A stretch of DNA of 64,000 nt from Eisenbergiella porci (GTDB lineage Bacteria; Bacillota; Clostridia; Lachnospirales; Lachnospiraceae). Positions 34,449 to 44,572 of this stretch are shown piece by piece. The stretch lies in NCBI RefSeq assembly GCF_009696275.1, contig NZ_VUMI01000001.1, positions 186,001-250,000 on the forward strand. The letters run 5' to 3'. The position numbers and the translations under genes are program-made. The notes under the pieces were generated by a model. That model was not told where the DNA came from. It saw nothing but the letters and a program-made list of their open reading frames with translations, and did not search any database. Each line of letters opens with the position of its first letter. Position 1 is the first letter of the stretch.

Positions 34449-36143
34449 TTATCTTGCATTGTAGCGTTCCAGAGCCGCATTTTCGATTTCAAGCGCTCTG
34501 TCAAGCTTCATGCCGTTCAATGTTTCAATGTAGTTATCCCAATTGTCGAAGCTTTCCGTACCGAAGATGAACTTTAAGGACATTTCAGCAACATAGGTTC
34601 CCAGTTCGTTGGTAATGGTAGCAAGCTCCTTGGATTCATCCTGTGTGGGAGTGATGTTGGGAACGGTGTGCTTTCTTGCATCCGGAACAGCCCATACGCT
34701 GGGGCATTCCTTTACGGTAGGAAGCTGCAGGTACTGCTCAAGGTAGTTCAGATCCTGAATGAAAGGTCCGTTGTAGTTAGCGCGGATGTATTTTGCCAGG
34801 GACTGTGCAAGCGGCCAGCCGTCCGGGTTGTTGGTAACAACGTCCGTATATTCTGCCTTGCCGTCCTTCATTTCATAGGAAACGCCTTCAATACCGAAGT
34901 TGAACAGGTTATGGCCTGCTTCGGAATAACCGTAATCCAGGAATTTTGCAGCCAGTTCCACGTTCTTGCAGCTGGATGTAATTGCAGCGGCAACATCAGG
35001 GAACTGATTTTCCACATAGCCGTATTCCGGTGTTGCTCCCTTTTCCGTGGTAGGGGTGGGGGTTGCAACCAAGGTGTATTCAGGATTGGTCTGCTGTGCG
35101 CTGGTCATGAACAGCTGCATACGGCTTGCTGCCCAGCCTACGGATGCGCCGGCCTTGTCACTTGTCATCTTCGCAGTTACCTGATCACCGTTCAGGGTTG
35201 CGATATCCCTGTCGATCAGGCCTTCTTCATACCACTGGTTCAGTGTCATCAGATATTCCTTGTAGCCCTCCTGAGCGGGAGCAAAGGCAACCTTACCTTC
35301 ATCGTCCAGAATGAACTGTGTGCCGTTTGCGGTACCAACCTTAAATGCAAATGCAATGGGGTTGGAATCCTTGAAGTTTGTCCAGTCAAAGCAAAGAGGA
35401 GCTTCCGCACCTTTTTTCTCTTTGAATGCGGTCAGGACTTCATGCCACTCGTCAACGGTGGTGGGAACCTCCAGGCCAAGCTCATCCAACCAGTCCTGAC
35501 GGATAAAGCCGCCTACAGTATAGCAGAGCTTATCCTCGCCGCGGATGAAAGGGAATGCAAAGTAATTTCCGTCATCCGTCTTGATCATCTTGTCAACCTC
35601 AGGATTTTCTGCCAGATACTTTTTAATGTTTGGGCAGTACTGGTCAAAGATATCGTTCAAAGGAATAATTACGCCGTCCTTGATTGCCTTTTCCGGTCCG
35701 CCGGGATACTGCTTCACCCACTGCCATTCCATAATATCAGGAAGGCTTCCGTCCGCAACAATCAGGTTGAACTGTTCTTTTTCCTGCCCGGACGCCGGAT
35801 GCTGGAATTCTACCGTAACACCGGTCTGCTCCTGCCATGCCTTGCCCAGTTCTGTTTCTCCTAAATTAGTAAAGTTAGCGGATACGTTGGGATTGAGCTG
35901 AAGCCAGTAGGTAAGGGTTCCTCCCTCAGCAAGGGGATATGTAACCTCTGCAGGCGCAGCCGCCTCTTCTGCATCCGAACCGCCTGCTGTCGTTTCCGCA
36001 GCTTCATTTGCATTAGAGGTTTCCTTCACCTGTCCTCCTGCATCGGTGCTCTCCCCTGCGGAGCTGCCGCAGCCTGCCAGCAAAGACGCCGCCGTCAGTG
36101 CCGCTGTCAGTAATGCAACCGGCTTTTTTAGATTTCTTCTCAT
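34449..36143 (-). CDS. Extracellular solute-binding lipoprotein (LplA-like)
   Basis: This 564-residue lipoprotein has the signal MRRNLKKPVALLTAALTAAS ending in lipobox LLAGC, then a Ser/Glu/Ala-rich linker. The SBP fold shows YWLQLNPNVSANF, LPDIMEWQWVKQYPG and a long C-terminal helical lobe. It captures oligosaccharides at the cell surface for the LplB/LplC permeases. Its promoter region (36144-36364) is AT-rich and next to the AraC sensor gene upstream, the likely activator. Confidence 0.92.
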   Translation of the reverse strand: MRRNLKKPVALLTAALTAASLLAGCGSSAGESTDAGGQVKETSNANEAAETTAGGSDAEEAAAPAEVTYPLAEGGTLTYWLQLNPNVSANFTNLGETELGKAWQEQTGVTVEFQHPASGQEKEQFNLIVADGSLPDIMEWQWVKQYPGGPEKAIKDGVIIPLNDIFDQYCPNIKKYLAENPEVDKMIKTDDGNYFAFPFIRGEDKLCYTVGGFIRQDWLDELGLEVPTTVDEWHEVLTAFKEKKGAEAPLCFDWTNFKDSNPIAFAFKVGTANGTQFILDDEGKVAFAPAQEGYKEYLMTLNQWYEEGLIDRDIATLNGDQVTAKMTSDKAGASVGWAASRMQLFMTSAQQTNPEYTLVATPTPTTEKGATPEYGYVENQFPDVAAAITSSCKNVELAAKFLDYGYSEAGHNLFNFGIEGVSYEMKDGKAEYTDVVTNNPDGWPLAQSLAKYIRANYNGPFIQDLNYLEQYLQLPTVKECPSVWAVPDARKHTVPNITPTQDESKELATITNELGTYVAEMSLKFIFGTESFDNWDNYIETLNGMKLDRALEIENAALERYNAR

Positions 36144-36364
36144 AAAACTTCCTCCTTCATAATGTTTTTAAGATATTTGCTATCTTAATTTTCGAAAGAA
36201 CATGGCCTTTATGCTATTTATGCATCTTGCATGTCTTTTTGTTCATTTTAAATATATCTATATACATTTTATATAGACAAAATATAAAAAAGATTGACAA
36301 AATCGAATGATCTTATCAACCTTTATTGATGATTTATCAAATCTATCTGCTTTTTCAGAAAAAA

Positions 36365-38653
36365 CTACCTGCCGCTTTTCAGCTGTCCGGGCGTGGCGCC
36401 TGTAAATTTCTTGAAAGTTCTGATAAAAGTGGAGCTGTCGCGGAAACCAACCCGCTCCGCCGCCTCCACAACGCTGATTCCTTCCGCCAGAAGCCTCTCC
36501 GCTTCATCAATACGGGTCTGATTGATAAACTTCAAAAGGCTGTCCCCTGTGCATTTTTTGTAAATTGAAGACAGATAGGCGGGCGTCATATGGAAATACA
36601 GCCCTGTCTGGGATATATTCAGGTCGGGATTGCTGAAATTTTCCTGGATATATTCCTGTATTTTCTGGCACAGCTGCTGGTTCTGGCTGTATCCGCTGCC
36701 CTGTACTTCAGGGGTACGGCATAATTCTTCCACTGCTGCGGAAAATTTGTCCTTGATTTTATCCAGCGGAAGCTTGATGGATATTTCATTCAGGCCAAGC
36801 TCCTTATCGGAAGGCTCTCCTACCTCCTGGGCGGCCTTCATCAGAGTACCGATTAAATCATATAAAAGGTATTTGAACATTTCAGGGGATGCTTTGATTT
36901 CCAGGAAATTCACATCCAGTATTTTATTTATATAGGATACGGCAAGCTGGCTGTTGTGGTTTTTCACCGCCGAGATGATGCGTTCCTCCTGCTCGGTGGG
37001 ATAATCGTACTTTTTATGGGAGCTGTTGCGGATTTCCCGGTAGCTGATGAAGTCTGGATCCAGCACGGACACGAATTCCTCCGCTTCCTTTGCCTCCAGC
37101 CAGGACAGATGCACTCCTTCCAGCCCATTGTGGGGTTCTCCCGCCAGGACGGCCACGCGGAAATTAAAATTGTCATAAATAAACTTCTGCATGGCATCTA
37201 CAATTTCCGCCAGGCGCTCCTCATAGGCCGTATCTTCTTTCCCCAGGCTTAAAATCATGGCTACCATATCTCCCAGCTCCACCTTTTCCAGCCGGAAGCT
37301 TTCCGACAGCCCTTCCCCGAAAACATTGCCTATGATAAATTTACGCAGGCTGTTTTTCTGTATGTATTCCTCCTGGCTGTCTCCCCGGTTCGGAGCATCC
37401 TTTACCAGGAACAGCAGGACCAGGTTCCTTCCCTCCCTGAATTGTCTGCAGATAAGCTCGCGGTCCGGCGTGTCCCCGCTTTCATCATAGGCATTGATCA
37501 GCAGATCCGTCAGGTAATACTGCTTCACCACCTCCTGGCTCCTGCTCACCAGCTGTTTGAAATCTGAGCATTCCTCCAGAAGCAGCATCGCTTTCTCCTT
37601 CAGATACAGATATTCATTATCAACATATGCGCCTTCCTCCTCATCATGTTTCCTGAATACCTCAAGAAGCACCTTCAGAGGGTTATAATTGATTTTCATC
37701 ATACGGGATGCCGCCCAGAAGCCGGTAAGCAGGCAGACAAAAATACCCACGACAAAAATATTCTTCATTTTGCTCGCCGAACCGCTGATCAGCTTCTCCG
37801 GCATCAGAAGGACATATTTCCAGTCAAATACATCGGAAAAAACAGTTCTTATGATATAAGTCTCGCCCTTCCATTCCGTTTTCTGGTCCCCACCCTGTTC
37901 CAGATTATCATAGCTGATCGCAATATCGCTGTATTCCTCCGGACTGTTCATAATCTGGCCTTCCCGGTTGATGATCATCCAGTCCAGCCCGGACTCCCAG
38001 GCCGCCAGCTCAATGCTGCTGTTGAGCGCTTCCATATCCAGCCACATTCCTATCATGGCGGAGGATTCCCCAAAGTCTCCCTTCAGGTTCGTCATAGTCA
38101 GAAGCAAGGCTGGCCTTCCTCCCGTCCATTTACTGTCCATCCGGATGGAATCCCGGAAATGGTATTCGGACAGGTGGTTTTTCAGCCTGTCCCGGGCCGC
38201 CGTCTCTCCCTCTTCAAAACAGTACAGCTCACAGTACATGGAAAAATCCATATTGCCGAAGGAAGAAACCACCTTATCGCTGTTCTTAAAGTAAACCATG
38301 ATATCCTTGCAGAAGCTTCCGTTTTTATTGATTGAGACCTGCAGATCCGAAAGCTCGTTCTGCAGCTGGTAGAGCTGGTAGGAATTATCAGAACGGAACT
38401 CCCCGCGCACGGCGGACAGCTGCTGCACATTTTTATTCAGGGCCAACTGGAACAACGCATTTTCATAATAGCCCAGCTCCCTGTCACAGGTATTCTTTAC
38501 CGTCTGGATAAGGCTTCGGTTAGAGGCATCCGCCTGATCCTTTGCTACACGATATGCATAAAAATAAAACAGGATCCCCATAGTAATCGGAATTAAAAAG
38601 ATGAATGCATATGATAAATAAAGCTGCCGGTAAGCTTTTCCGTTCTTTCTCAT
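36365..38653 (-). CDS. Membrane-bound AraC-family sensor-regulator (YesS-like)
   Basis: This 762-residue protein has a membrane helix at about 10-35 (LYLSYAFIFLIPITMGILFY), an extracellular Cache-like domain to about 295, a second helix (IFVVGIFVCLLTGFWAASRM), a middle domain and a C-terminal AraC DNA-binding domain (LNISQTGLYFHMTPAYLSSI, VGFRDSSTFIRTFKKFTGAT). ATG at 38653 follows GGAAGGAAG. Such regulators sit beside LplABC transporters and activate them on sensing an external sugar. It is intact and upstream of the SBP. Confidence 0.9.
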   Translation of the reverse strand: MRKNGKAYRQLYLSYAFIFLIPITMGILFYFYAYRVAKDQADASNRSLIQTVKNTCDRELGYYENALFQLALNKNVQQLSAVRGEFRSDNSYQLYQLQNELSDLQVSINKNGSFCKDIMVYFKNSDKVVSSFGNMDFSMYCELYCFEEGETAARDRLKNHLSEYHFRDSIRMDSKWTGGRPALLLTMTNLKGDFGESSAMIGMWLDMEALNSSIELAAWESGLDWMIINREGQIMNSPEEYSDIAISYDNLEQGGDQKTEWKGETYIIRTVFSDVFDWKYVLLMPEKLISGSASKMKNIFVVGIFVCLLTGFWAASRMMKINYNPLKVLLEVFRKHDEEEGAYVDNEYLYLKEKAMLLLEECSDFKQLVSRSQEVVKQYYLTDLLINAYDESGDTPDRELICRQFREGRNLVLLFLVKDAPNRGDSQEEYIQKNSLRKFIIGNVFGEGLSESFRLEKVELGDMVAMILSLGKEDTAYEERLAEIVDAMQKFIYDNFNFRVAVLAGEPHNGLEGVHLSWLEAKEAEEFVSVLDPDFISYREIRNSSHKKYDYPTEQEERIISAVKNHNSQLAVSYINKILDVNFLEIKASPEMFKYLLYDLIGTLMKAAQEVGEPSDKELGLNEISIKLPLDKIKDKFSAAVEELCRTPEVQGSGYSQNQQLCQKIQEYIQENFSNPDLNISQTGLYFHMTPAYLSSIYKKCTGDSLLKFINQTRIDEAERLLAEGISVVEAAERVGFRDSSTFIRTFKKFTGATPGQLKSGR

Positions 38654-38788
38654 TTCGCTTACTTCCTTCCACACGCCTTAGATTTTTTTACCGCAATGGC
38701 ATTCTGACGATATATAATTGATTTTATCACAAAACTCTTACTGAAAACAGTACAAATGTAATTATTTCCCATACCATTGTCCAAGCCG

Positions 38789-38805
38789 GGCAACAGCCCG
38801 GACGG
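38789..38805. repeat. 17-bp dispersed repeat, copy 2
   Basis: Identical to 25377-25393 (GGCAACAGCCCGGACGG) and again upstream of a minus-strand start. It is flanked by related GC-rich sequence (AAGCCGGG to the left, GAACTGCTGCGGG to the right) that can fold into a hairpin. Confidence 0.55.
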
Positions 38806-38859
38806 GGCTGAACTGCTGCGGGCATCCGGCCATGTAAGTCGTTTTTTATTCCCGCCCAT

Positions 38860-38888
38860 AAAAAAGAGGCTTATGCAAGCCCTTTTTT
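38860..38888. terminator. Bidirectional terminator after the heparinase-type gene
   Basis: AAAAAAG-A-GGCTT pairs with AAGCC-C-TTTTTT across an ATGC loop. On the minus strand the stem is followed by TTTTTT, 25 bp past the stop of the heparinase II/III-like gene. Confidence 0.75.
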
Positions 38889-38913
38889 ATCTTCCATACC
38901 CCATGTCACATTT

Positions 38914-40533
38914 TCAGACATGAAGTACTTCTCCTCCGTAAACCCGTTCTCCCTCTTTTACGCCGGTTACATCGAAAACACACACATTTCCGGCGCCAAA
39001 GCAGTTATCTGCAATAACGGCATCCGAACCATGGAAAACCTCATTGTGACACAGAATCACCACATAACTTCTGTCTCCCACCGTAATTTTTACCGCCTGC
39101 GCTTCATCATCCGCAAGCTTCACCTGGCGGGTATGGCTGCGGACCTCCAGAAGCTCTGCCCTGGCAGGTTCCGTCAGGGCGTCTCCGCCGTTTATGACCG
39201 TAATCATGCTGGCAAAGCCTTCTTTTTTCAGTCTGGCCGTCAGGCAGCTGTTTTCTTCCCATTGGTTATAGTGCCGGGAGGTAATGCCCGTCCCCTGTTC
39301 CAACACAGTCCCTTCCGTAAGGAAACGGAAATATGCCGCGTTCTTTTTCCCACGGAAGGCCGCCATGCTGCCGTCTGTCTGAAGCCATCCTTCCGGCGCA
39401 AAATGGAAAAACTGCCTGTATTCATGCTCTCCCGCTGCGTAAAACTGATCGTTAATCAGGTATATGTCCGGTTTTATCCAGATAACGCGGCGGTTTACGA
39501 AAATTCCCTCCGATATGTAGCCCAGGTGGCCGCCCTGCACAAAATCAGCTGTTTTTCCGAAACGAAAGCTTCTGTTCACAGGAAGAGACAGCTTCTCCGT
39601 CTCCCAGGAATCCGCAAAAGTCGTGAAGGATTTTCCATCCACCGTTGTTGTATTGTGCCCCGGATTGTCCTTCAGGGTGAAACGGATGGGCACATTCATA
39701 TAGGTTGATCTGCCGCCGTCCACCAGGACATCCTCGCCGTTTATCACCAGATCCACATGCAGCTTGTCCCCATGGCAGTGGCCCGTGCTCATGGCCCCGC
39801 AGGTAAAATGAAGCAGATTGGCATCCTTTTCCCAGCTTTCACGAAGATAATAATTCCCGCTGTCCTTAAGGGCCGCCGAAGTAAAATCAGGCGGCAGGCA
39901 GGCAAGGGCGTCATAGCCGGCGACGGCTCCGTACCCGAAATCCCATGCGCTTTCATAATCCAGCCGCGGGAAGCCTGAATATTTCAAAACCGGGTCCTTG
40001 AAAAGCCATGCGCCCATGGTGATCTTGTCCCTCAAATCCGTATCGTCGGAATCTCCCTGGGTAAACTGGCAGCCATCCGGCTTTTTCCATATGACATTGG
40101 CCAGCGCCATGCGGTGCACCGCATCCTCCATGGCCGGATCCAGCCGTATGCCGTTGGCTTTTGCCAGGTAAATCACGCAGCAAAGGCAGTGATATACTTC
40201 GTTATGGTACATGGGCGACTGCTCCCACTGGCTGCCGTCTTCATAAACCTGCACCTTAACCGACTCCCGGATACGCTTAAGCGCCAGAGCCGCCCAGCGT
40301 CCGGTTTCCTCCGTTTGAGGCAGCCCCATGGCAATTTCAAACAGGCCGCTGTTCTCCAGGACACACCAGTTGCTCTGCAGCCTGGCATCCCCGCCCTTTT
40401 CCACCAGCCTTTGTGCATGGAGGCGCAGGCAGGCTGCAAAACGTTCCAGAAAATCCTCCGTTATCAGGCTGCTGTCCTTAAAATAGCGGATAGCCTTCGT
40501 CCACGTCTCTCCCCGCAGCCCGGTTTCCAGCAT
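38914..40533 (-). pseudogene. Heparinase II/III-family polysaccharide lyase, 5' truncated
   Basis: A 539-residue frame contains the alpha/alpha-toroid part (VQVYEDGSQWEQSPMYHNEV, a likely Tyr/His catalytic segment) and the heparinase II/III beta-sandwich (GHCHGDKLHVDLVINGEDVL, NPGHNTTTVDGKSF). Homologues are about 100 residues longer at the N-terminus. Here the frame stays open upstream (IGPWRMLETGLRGETWTKAI) with no start codon or ribosome site before it meets the 3' end of the GH88 gene at 40610. The start at 40533 is therefore internal. I infer a deletion between GH88 and the lyase. Such lyases cleave heparin, chondroitin or alginate-like polyuronides; no signal peptide is seen. Confidence 0.75.
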
Positions 40534-40609
40534 GCGCCAGGGTCCGATTCGGGAGGCCGAAAGCGCGCCGCCTTCAGCCCGTTGTCCTTTCTGTCCCCGC
40601 AGTACGCAA

Positions 40610-41788
40610 TCAATACCAGTAAGGTTCCCAGTCGCGGGAAAGCCTGGTAAGCGCTTCCATGTAAAAATAGTCGCCCCAAATCACACATTCATCCACGCCA
40701 TTGTTGGGGCAGGTGTTGTAGGGAGAGCTTTTTGCATAGGTTCCGTGAAACAGCAGTCCGTTGGACTGTGCAGGATCGGTAACCGCACATTCCATTACCA
40801 GCGCATACAGAAGCCGTCTGGCCATTCCCGTATAGTAAGCCGCCTTTTCTTCCGGCAGATATTTGCTCATTTCCAGCATGCCGCAGGCCGCAATCGCCGC
40901 CGCAGAGGAATCCCTGGGCTCCTCGCTGCCGTCGCAGAAGTCAAAATCCCAATAAGGGACCATGTCCTTGGGCAGATGCTCCAGGAAATAATCTGTTACC
41001 TTGCAGAAAATATCGGCATATTCATCATCCCGCAGGAATTTGTAGGCAAGCGCGGAGCCGTAGATGCCCCAGGCCTGTCCTCTGGCCCAGACGGAGCCGT
41101 CGCGGTAGCCCTGATGGGTAACTCCCTTTTTCGGTTCACCCGTATTCACATCAAAGAAAAAGGTATGATATGTGGAATGATCCTTTCTGATGATATTCTT
41201 CATTGCAGTCTTGATATGTGCTTCCGCTTTTTTTGCATATTCTCCGTTTCCGGTCACTTCTCCGGCCCAGAACAGAAGCGGCATGTTCAGCAGGCAGTCA
41301 ATGATCAGACGGTAATTGTTCTCGTCTCCCAGCGTCCCCCATGCCTGGAAGAACTGGCCTTTTTCATGAAAGCGGGTCATAAGATTGTCGGCAGCCATGA
41401 TCGCCGCTTCCTTTCCGGTCTCATTTCCGGTAAGCTTGTAAGCAGCCACGCAGGAGGGACAGTATAAAAAGCCCATATCGTGATGGTTTACGCCGTCCTT
41501 TTCCTTTATTCTCCTGTAAAAATCCTGCACCTCAATCTCTGCGGTTTTCTTCAAAGCTTCATCGCCTGTCTTTTCATAAGCCAGCCACACCTCGCCGGTC
41601 CAGAAGCCTGGCGTCCACTCATAATTGCTTCCCGGCTGGTAAAAATGATTTACGCTGGCGGACGGCGGAAATTTTTCCGTGAACTCGGCTGTGGCCGTTT
41701 TGATCAGCTCCGCCGCTTTGTCATACGCGGCCTTCAGCATCCCCTCATCAATCTCTTTGTGCTGCAGTAATTCTTCCCTTGTCTGCAT
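40610..41788 (-). CDS. GH88 unsaturated glucuronyl hydrolase
   Basis: This 392-residue cytosolic alpha/alpha-barrel has the catalytic segments VNHHDMGFLYCPSC (D104) and YRLIIDCLLNMPLLF (D164), about 60 residues apart as in UGL enzymes. WTPGFWTGEVWLAY and RGQAWGIYGSALAY are further family blocks. It hydrates the C4-C5 double bond of unsaturated glucuronic acid at the non-reducing end of lyase-made GAG disaccharides. Its partner lyase lies directly downstream. ATG at 41788 follows GGAGGAG. It is complete. Confidence 0.92.
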   Translation of the reverse strand: MQTREELLQHKEIDEGMLKAAYDKAAELIKTATAEFTEKFPPSASVNHFYQPGSNYEWTPGFWTGEVWLAYEKTGDEALKKTAEIEVQDFYRRIKEKDGVNHHDMGFLYCPSCVAAYKLTGNETGKEAAIMAADNLMTRFHEKGQFFQAWGTLGDENNYRLIIDCLLNMPLLFWAGEVTGNGEYAKKAEAHIKTAMKNIIRKDHSTYHTFFFDVNTGEPKKGVTHQGYRDGSVWARGQAWGIYGSALAYKFLRDDEYADIFCKVTDYFLEHLPKDMVPYWDFDFCDGSEEPRDSSAAAIAACGMLEMSKYLPEEKAAYYTGMARRLLYALVMECAVTDPAQSNGLLFHGTYAKSSPYNTCPNNGVDECVIWGDYFYMEALTRLSRDWEPYWY

Positions 41789-41986
41789 AATACCTCTCCT
41801 CCTTTTTCCATATCCGTCCCGGCAGCCTGAGCCGGGCGGGACAGTCCATACATTTATTATAGTAATTATGCGGCAAAAAGTATATCGACAAAACTTCAGA
41901 TTCGGTTTGCATAATTTCGATTCCGGACAGAACTTAGCCCGAAGCTGCCGGGAGGCTTACCGGATATATGTCTTTTGGGACAAGGT

Positions 41987-43117
41987 TTAATCCAGGCTGA
42001 AGACGCCGTTTAAGGCTTCCGGTTTTAACGGCCTTGGGCGTTCACAGGAGGAATGAATTTCACAGAAGGAACCTGTTTCGCTGCTCTTCATGATTGCCGT
42101 AATGATTTCAAGCACATGATAAGCCATTTCCTTCCCCGCGCGGCAGGGCCTTCCTGCCCGGATGGCATGGGCCATTTCTGCAGGGCCGATTCCTCTGGAA
42201 TTATCCGAAAAGCCGAATATGTCAGGAAGGCTCTGCGGTTTGGGAGGATTTGCAAAATCAAAGGAGGCCGGGAGATATAAAACCTCGCCGCCGAACTGGT
42301 TCGGATCGGGAAGCCTGAGAATTCCCCTGGTTCCGTAGATGGTAATTCCCGCCTGTTCAAAAATAATGCTGTCCCCGTTCAACTGGAAGGTGCCGGTAAA
42401 GCCGTCCGAAAAATCCAGCACTGCGGATACCTGGCTTTCATTTTTATGAATCATTTCTTTCCCGAAATCAGGACTGGACGGATTGCAGTTTGTACGCAGC
42501 GGATAGGGATTGCGGACAATGCCGCAGGCCCGCCTGACGCTTCCCAGTATGCTCACAAGCGCGGTCAGGTAATATACGCCGTAATCGTAACAGATTCCTC
42601 CGCCAGGCATGAGAAGGAAGGAACTGATGCTGCACAGGAAATTCAGATCCCGGTTAGCCGCCACGGTGCAGGAGGTGATTTCCCCGATCAGGCCGTCATC
42701 AATCGCCTTCCTGGCGGTTTGGAAGGACGAACCAAGAAAGGTATCCGGCGCAGAACCAAGGTACAGGCCTTTTTCCTCCGAAAGCCTGACCAGCTCCGCG
42801 GCCTCCTCCAGGCTGACGGTCATGCTCTTTTCCGTGTATATATGTTTTCCTGCCTCAAGAGCCTTTTTGATAATTTCATAGTGCGCCGGGGCCGGGGTAA
42901 GATTAACAATCAGTTCAATGGACTCGTCCGCCAGGATTTCCTCATAGGTAGAGGCCTTTATTCCGTACTGCTGCGCTTTCCGGGCGGCATGCTCCGGATT
43001 TCTCGCACAGCAGGCCGCAACCTCCAGAATATCAAAGCGGTTTATCATATTGGTGAGATAGATATCGCTGATCGCTCCGCAGCCTACCACGGCGGTTTTC
43101 ATGGTTTTTTCATTCAT
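41987..43117 (-). CDS. Gfo/Idh/MocA-family oxidoreductase
   Basis: This 376-residue dehydrogenase opens AVVGCGAISDIYLTNMINRF with the NAD-binding GxGxxx motif. The EKP-like motif reads HIYTEKSMTVSLEEAAEL, so Lys is kept. Substrate-domain features are GGGICYDYGVYYLTAL and RPCRAGKEMAYHVLEII. It probably acts on a sugar or sugar acid freed by the glycan locus. It lies 199 bp upstream of GH88 in the same direction. Confidence 0.88.
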   Translation of the reverse strand: MNEKTMKTAVVGCGAISDIYLTNMINRFDILEVAACCARNPEHAARKAQQYGIKASTYEEILADESIELIVNLTPAPAHYEIIKKALEAGKHIYTEKSMTVSLEEAAELVRLSEEKGLYLGSAPDTFLGSSFQTARKAIDDGLIGEITSCTVAANRDLNFLCSISSFLLMPGGGICYDYGVYYLTALVSILGSVRRACGIVRNPYPLRTNCNPSSPDFGKEMIHKNESQVSAVLDFSDGFTGTFQLNGDSIIFEQAGITIYGTRGILRLPDPNQFGGEVLYLPASFDFANPPKPQSLPDIFGFSDNSRGIGPAEMAHAIRAGRPCRAGKEMAYHVLEIITAIMKSSETGSFCEIHSSCERPRPLKPEALNGVFSLD

Positions 43118-43239
43118 AGGTGTATTTCCTTTCTTAATTGCAGCTGTTTTGTTTCTTCGCAGCTTCTGTTCTTATTATGGAAAAGTATAACACACCTCTC
43201 TGCGCTCCGCCATGAATTTTCCCGTCCTTTCCCCATTCC

Positions 43240-44334
43240 TTAATCAGCCTTTTTTCGGTGTTTTTTCATTTCATACATCTTTTCATCCGCCGCATGGAGA
43301 AGGTCGGAAACGGAACAGAATGGCAGCTTCTGCGCATCGGCAATTCCGTAGCTGACAACGGGACAGATTTTTTTATCCGGCCACAGGAAAAACTGAGCCA
43401 GCCTTTTATTAACCTCCTGCATCAACAATTCAGCTTCCTCTTCGTTTCTGTCCGGAAACAGGACAAGAAATTCATCTCCTCCCAGCCTGCTCACATTTTT
43501 TCTTTCAAACAGTTCCAGCAGCACTCTTGCTACCGCCGTGAGATAGCGGTCTCCTTCCTGATGCCCCAAAGTATCATTTACATATTTCAGCCCATCCAGA
43601 TCGATCATGCATACACAAAGCTTTTTCTTTTCCTTCAGCGCCCTCTGGAGCGCCAGCAATCCGTACCTGCGGCTTGACGTATTGGTCAGTACATCCGTAT
43701 AGGCCTCGCTTTTCAGCTCGCCAATGTCCCGATTGGTCTGTTCCAGCAGCTGTTCCAGTTCTCTGGACTTTGTCTCATATACCTCCAGAATGCTCATTTT
43801 AACCGCATGGATGAAGGAAGTATAAAATGCGCCGAATAAAAGAACCGAAGTGACCACGAAAAAAAGAAGCATCAGCCCGGTGTACGGGTTTCCGTCGAAA
43901 GCAATGCTTAAAATAAACAGATATGCATCAATAAGCAGCTGGGATGTGGTAGTAAAATAGAGCTGGTTCCTGTTGCTGATTAATTTCTGTATGGCATCCT
44001 GGGAAATGGTCCTTCGGAAAACCTCCAGGGATATGGTAGACGCCAGGGCCACCAGCAATATCAGCGCAACCGAAAGGCTGTTCTGAAAAGCCAGCAGAAA
44101 ATAAAGCAAAAGCAGACTGTACAGGAATATATAAACAACAATCATGGGAATGCCGGAAAATACCACCATCCAAAGCACCGCCAACGCGGCCGCGGGAACC
44201 ATGATACCACGGCCCCTGGTAAAAACAGGCATGCCAAGAATTTCCCGGGAATATCTGCATGCCTTAAAGCCATATATGATAAACGCAGCGTAGGAAGCCA
44301 GGACGAAACCCCAGTATTTACATAACTGTACCAA
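43240..44334 (-). CDS. Membrane GGDEF-domain diguanylate cyclase
   Basis: This is a 364-residue protein with about five or six N-terminal helices (to about residue 180). A short coiled coil (RELEQLLEQTNRDIGEL) leads to a GGDEF domain with the active motif SRLGGDEFLVLF. It would make c-di-GMP from GTP. No obvious RxxD inhibitory site is placed five residues ahead. Nothing nearby shows the regulated process. Complete and monocistronic. Confidence 0.88.
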   Translation of the reverse strand: MVQLCKYWGFVLASYAAFIIYGFKACRYSREILGMPVFTRGRGIMVPAAALAVLWMVVFSGIPMIVVYIFLYSLLLLYFLLAFQNSLSVALILLVALASTISLEVFRRTISQDAIQKLISNRNQLYFTTTSQLLIDAYLFILSIAFDGNPYTGLMLLFFVVTSVLLFGAFYTSFIHAVKMSILEVYETKSRELEQLLEQTNRDIGELKSEAYTDVLTNTSSRRYGLLALQRALKEKKKLCVCMIDLDGLKYVNDTLGHQEGDRYLTAVARVLLELFERKNVSRLGGDEFLVLFPDRNEEEAELLMQEVNKRLAQFFLWPDKKICPVVSYGIADAQKLPFCSVSDLLHAADEKMYEMKKHRKKAD

Positions 44335-44502
44335 GCTCTTCCCCTCCTGTTCATAATCATTTACCCTATCTTATTCGAAAGTGCATAATAAGTGAATGAA
44401 CGGGAAATCTTTGCCGGATAACGGTTATTTAAGCGCAATTGGAAATTATTATTCGAAATCGGATTTTCATTGCACGGATCAGCATAAAAATAAAATTTCG
44501 CA

Positions 44503-44532
44503 TTTACATAATATGGAATAGCGCATTATAAT
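44503..44532 (+). promoter_or_regulatory. Sigma-A promoter of the LytTR gene
   Basis: TTTACA (44503-44508), an 18-bp spacer and TATAAT (44527-44532) lie 40 bp upstream of the LytTR start. The ribosome site AAGGAAGG is at about 44557. Confidence 0.55.
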
Positions 44533-44572
44533 AACATTGACCGTTATATGGAAATAAGGAAGGAATTATTGT

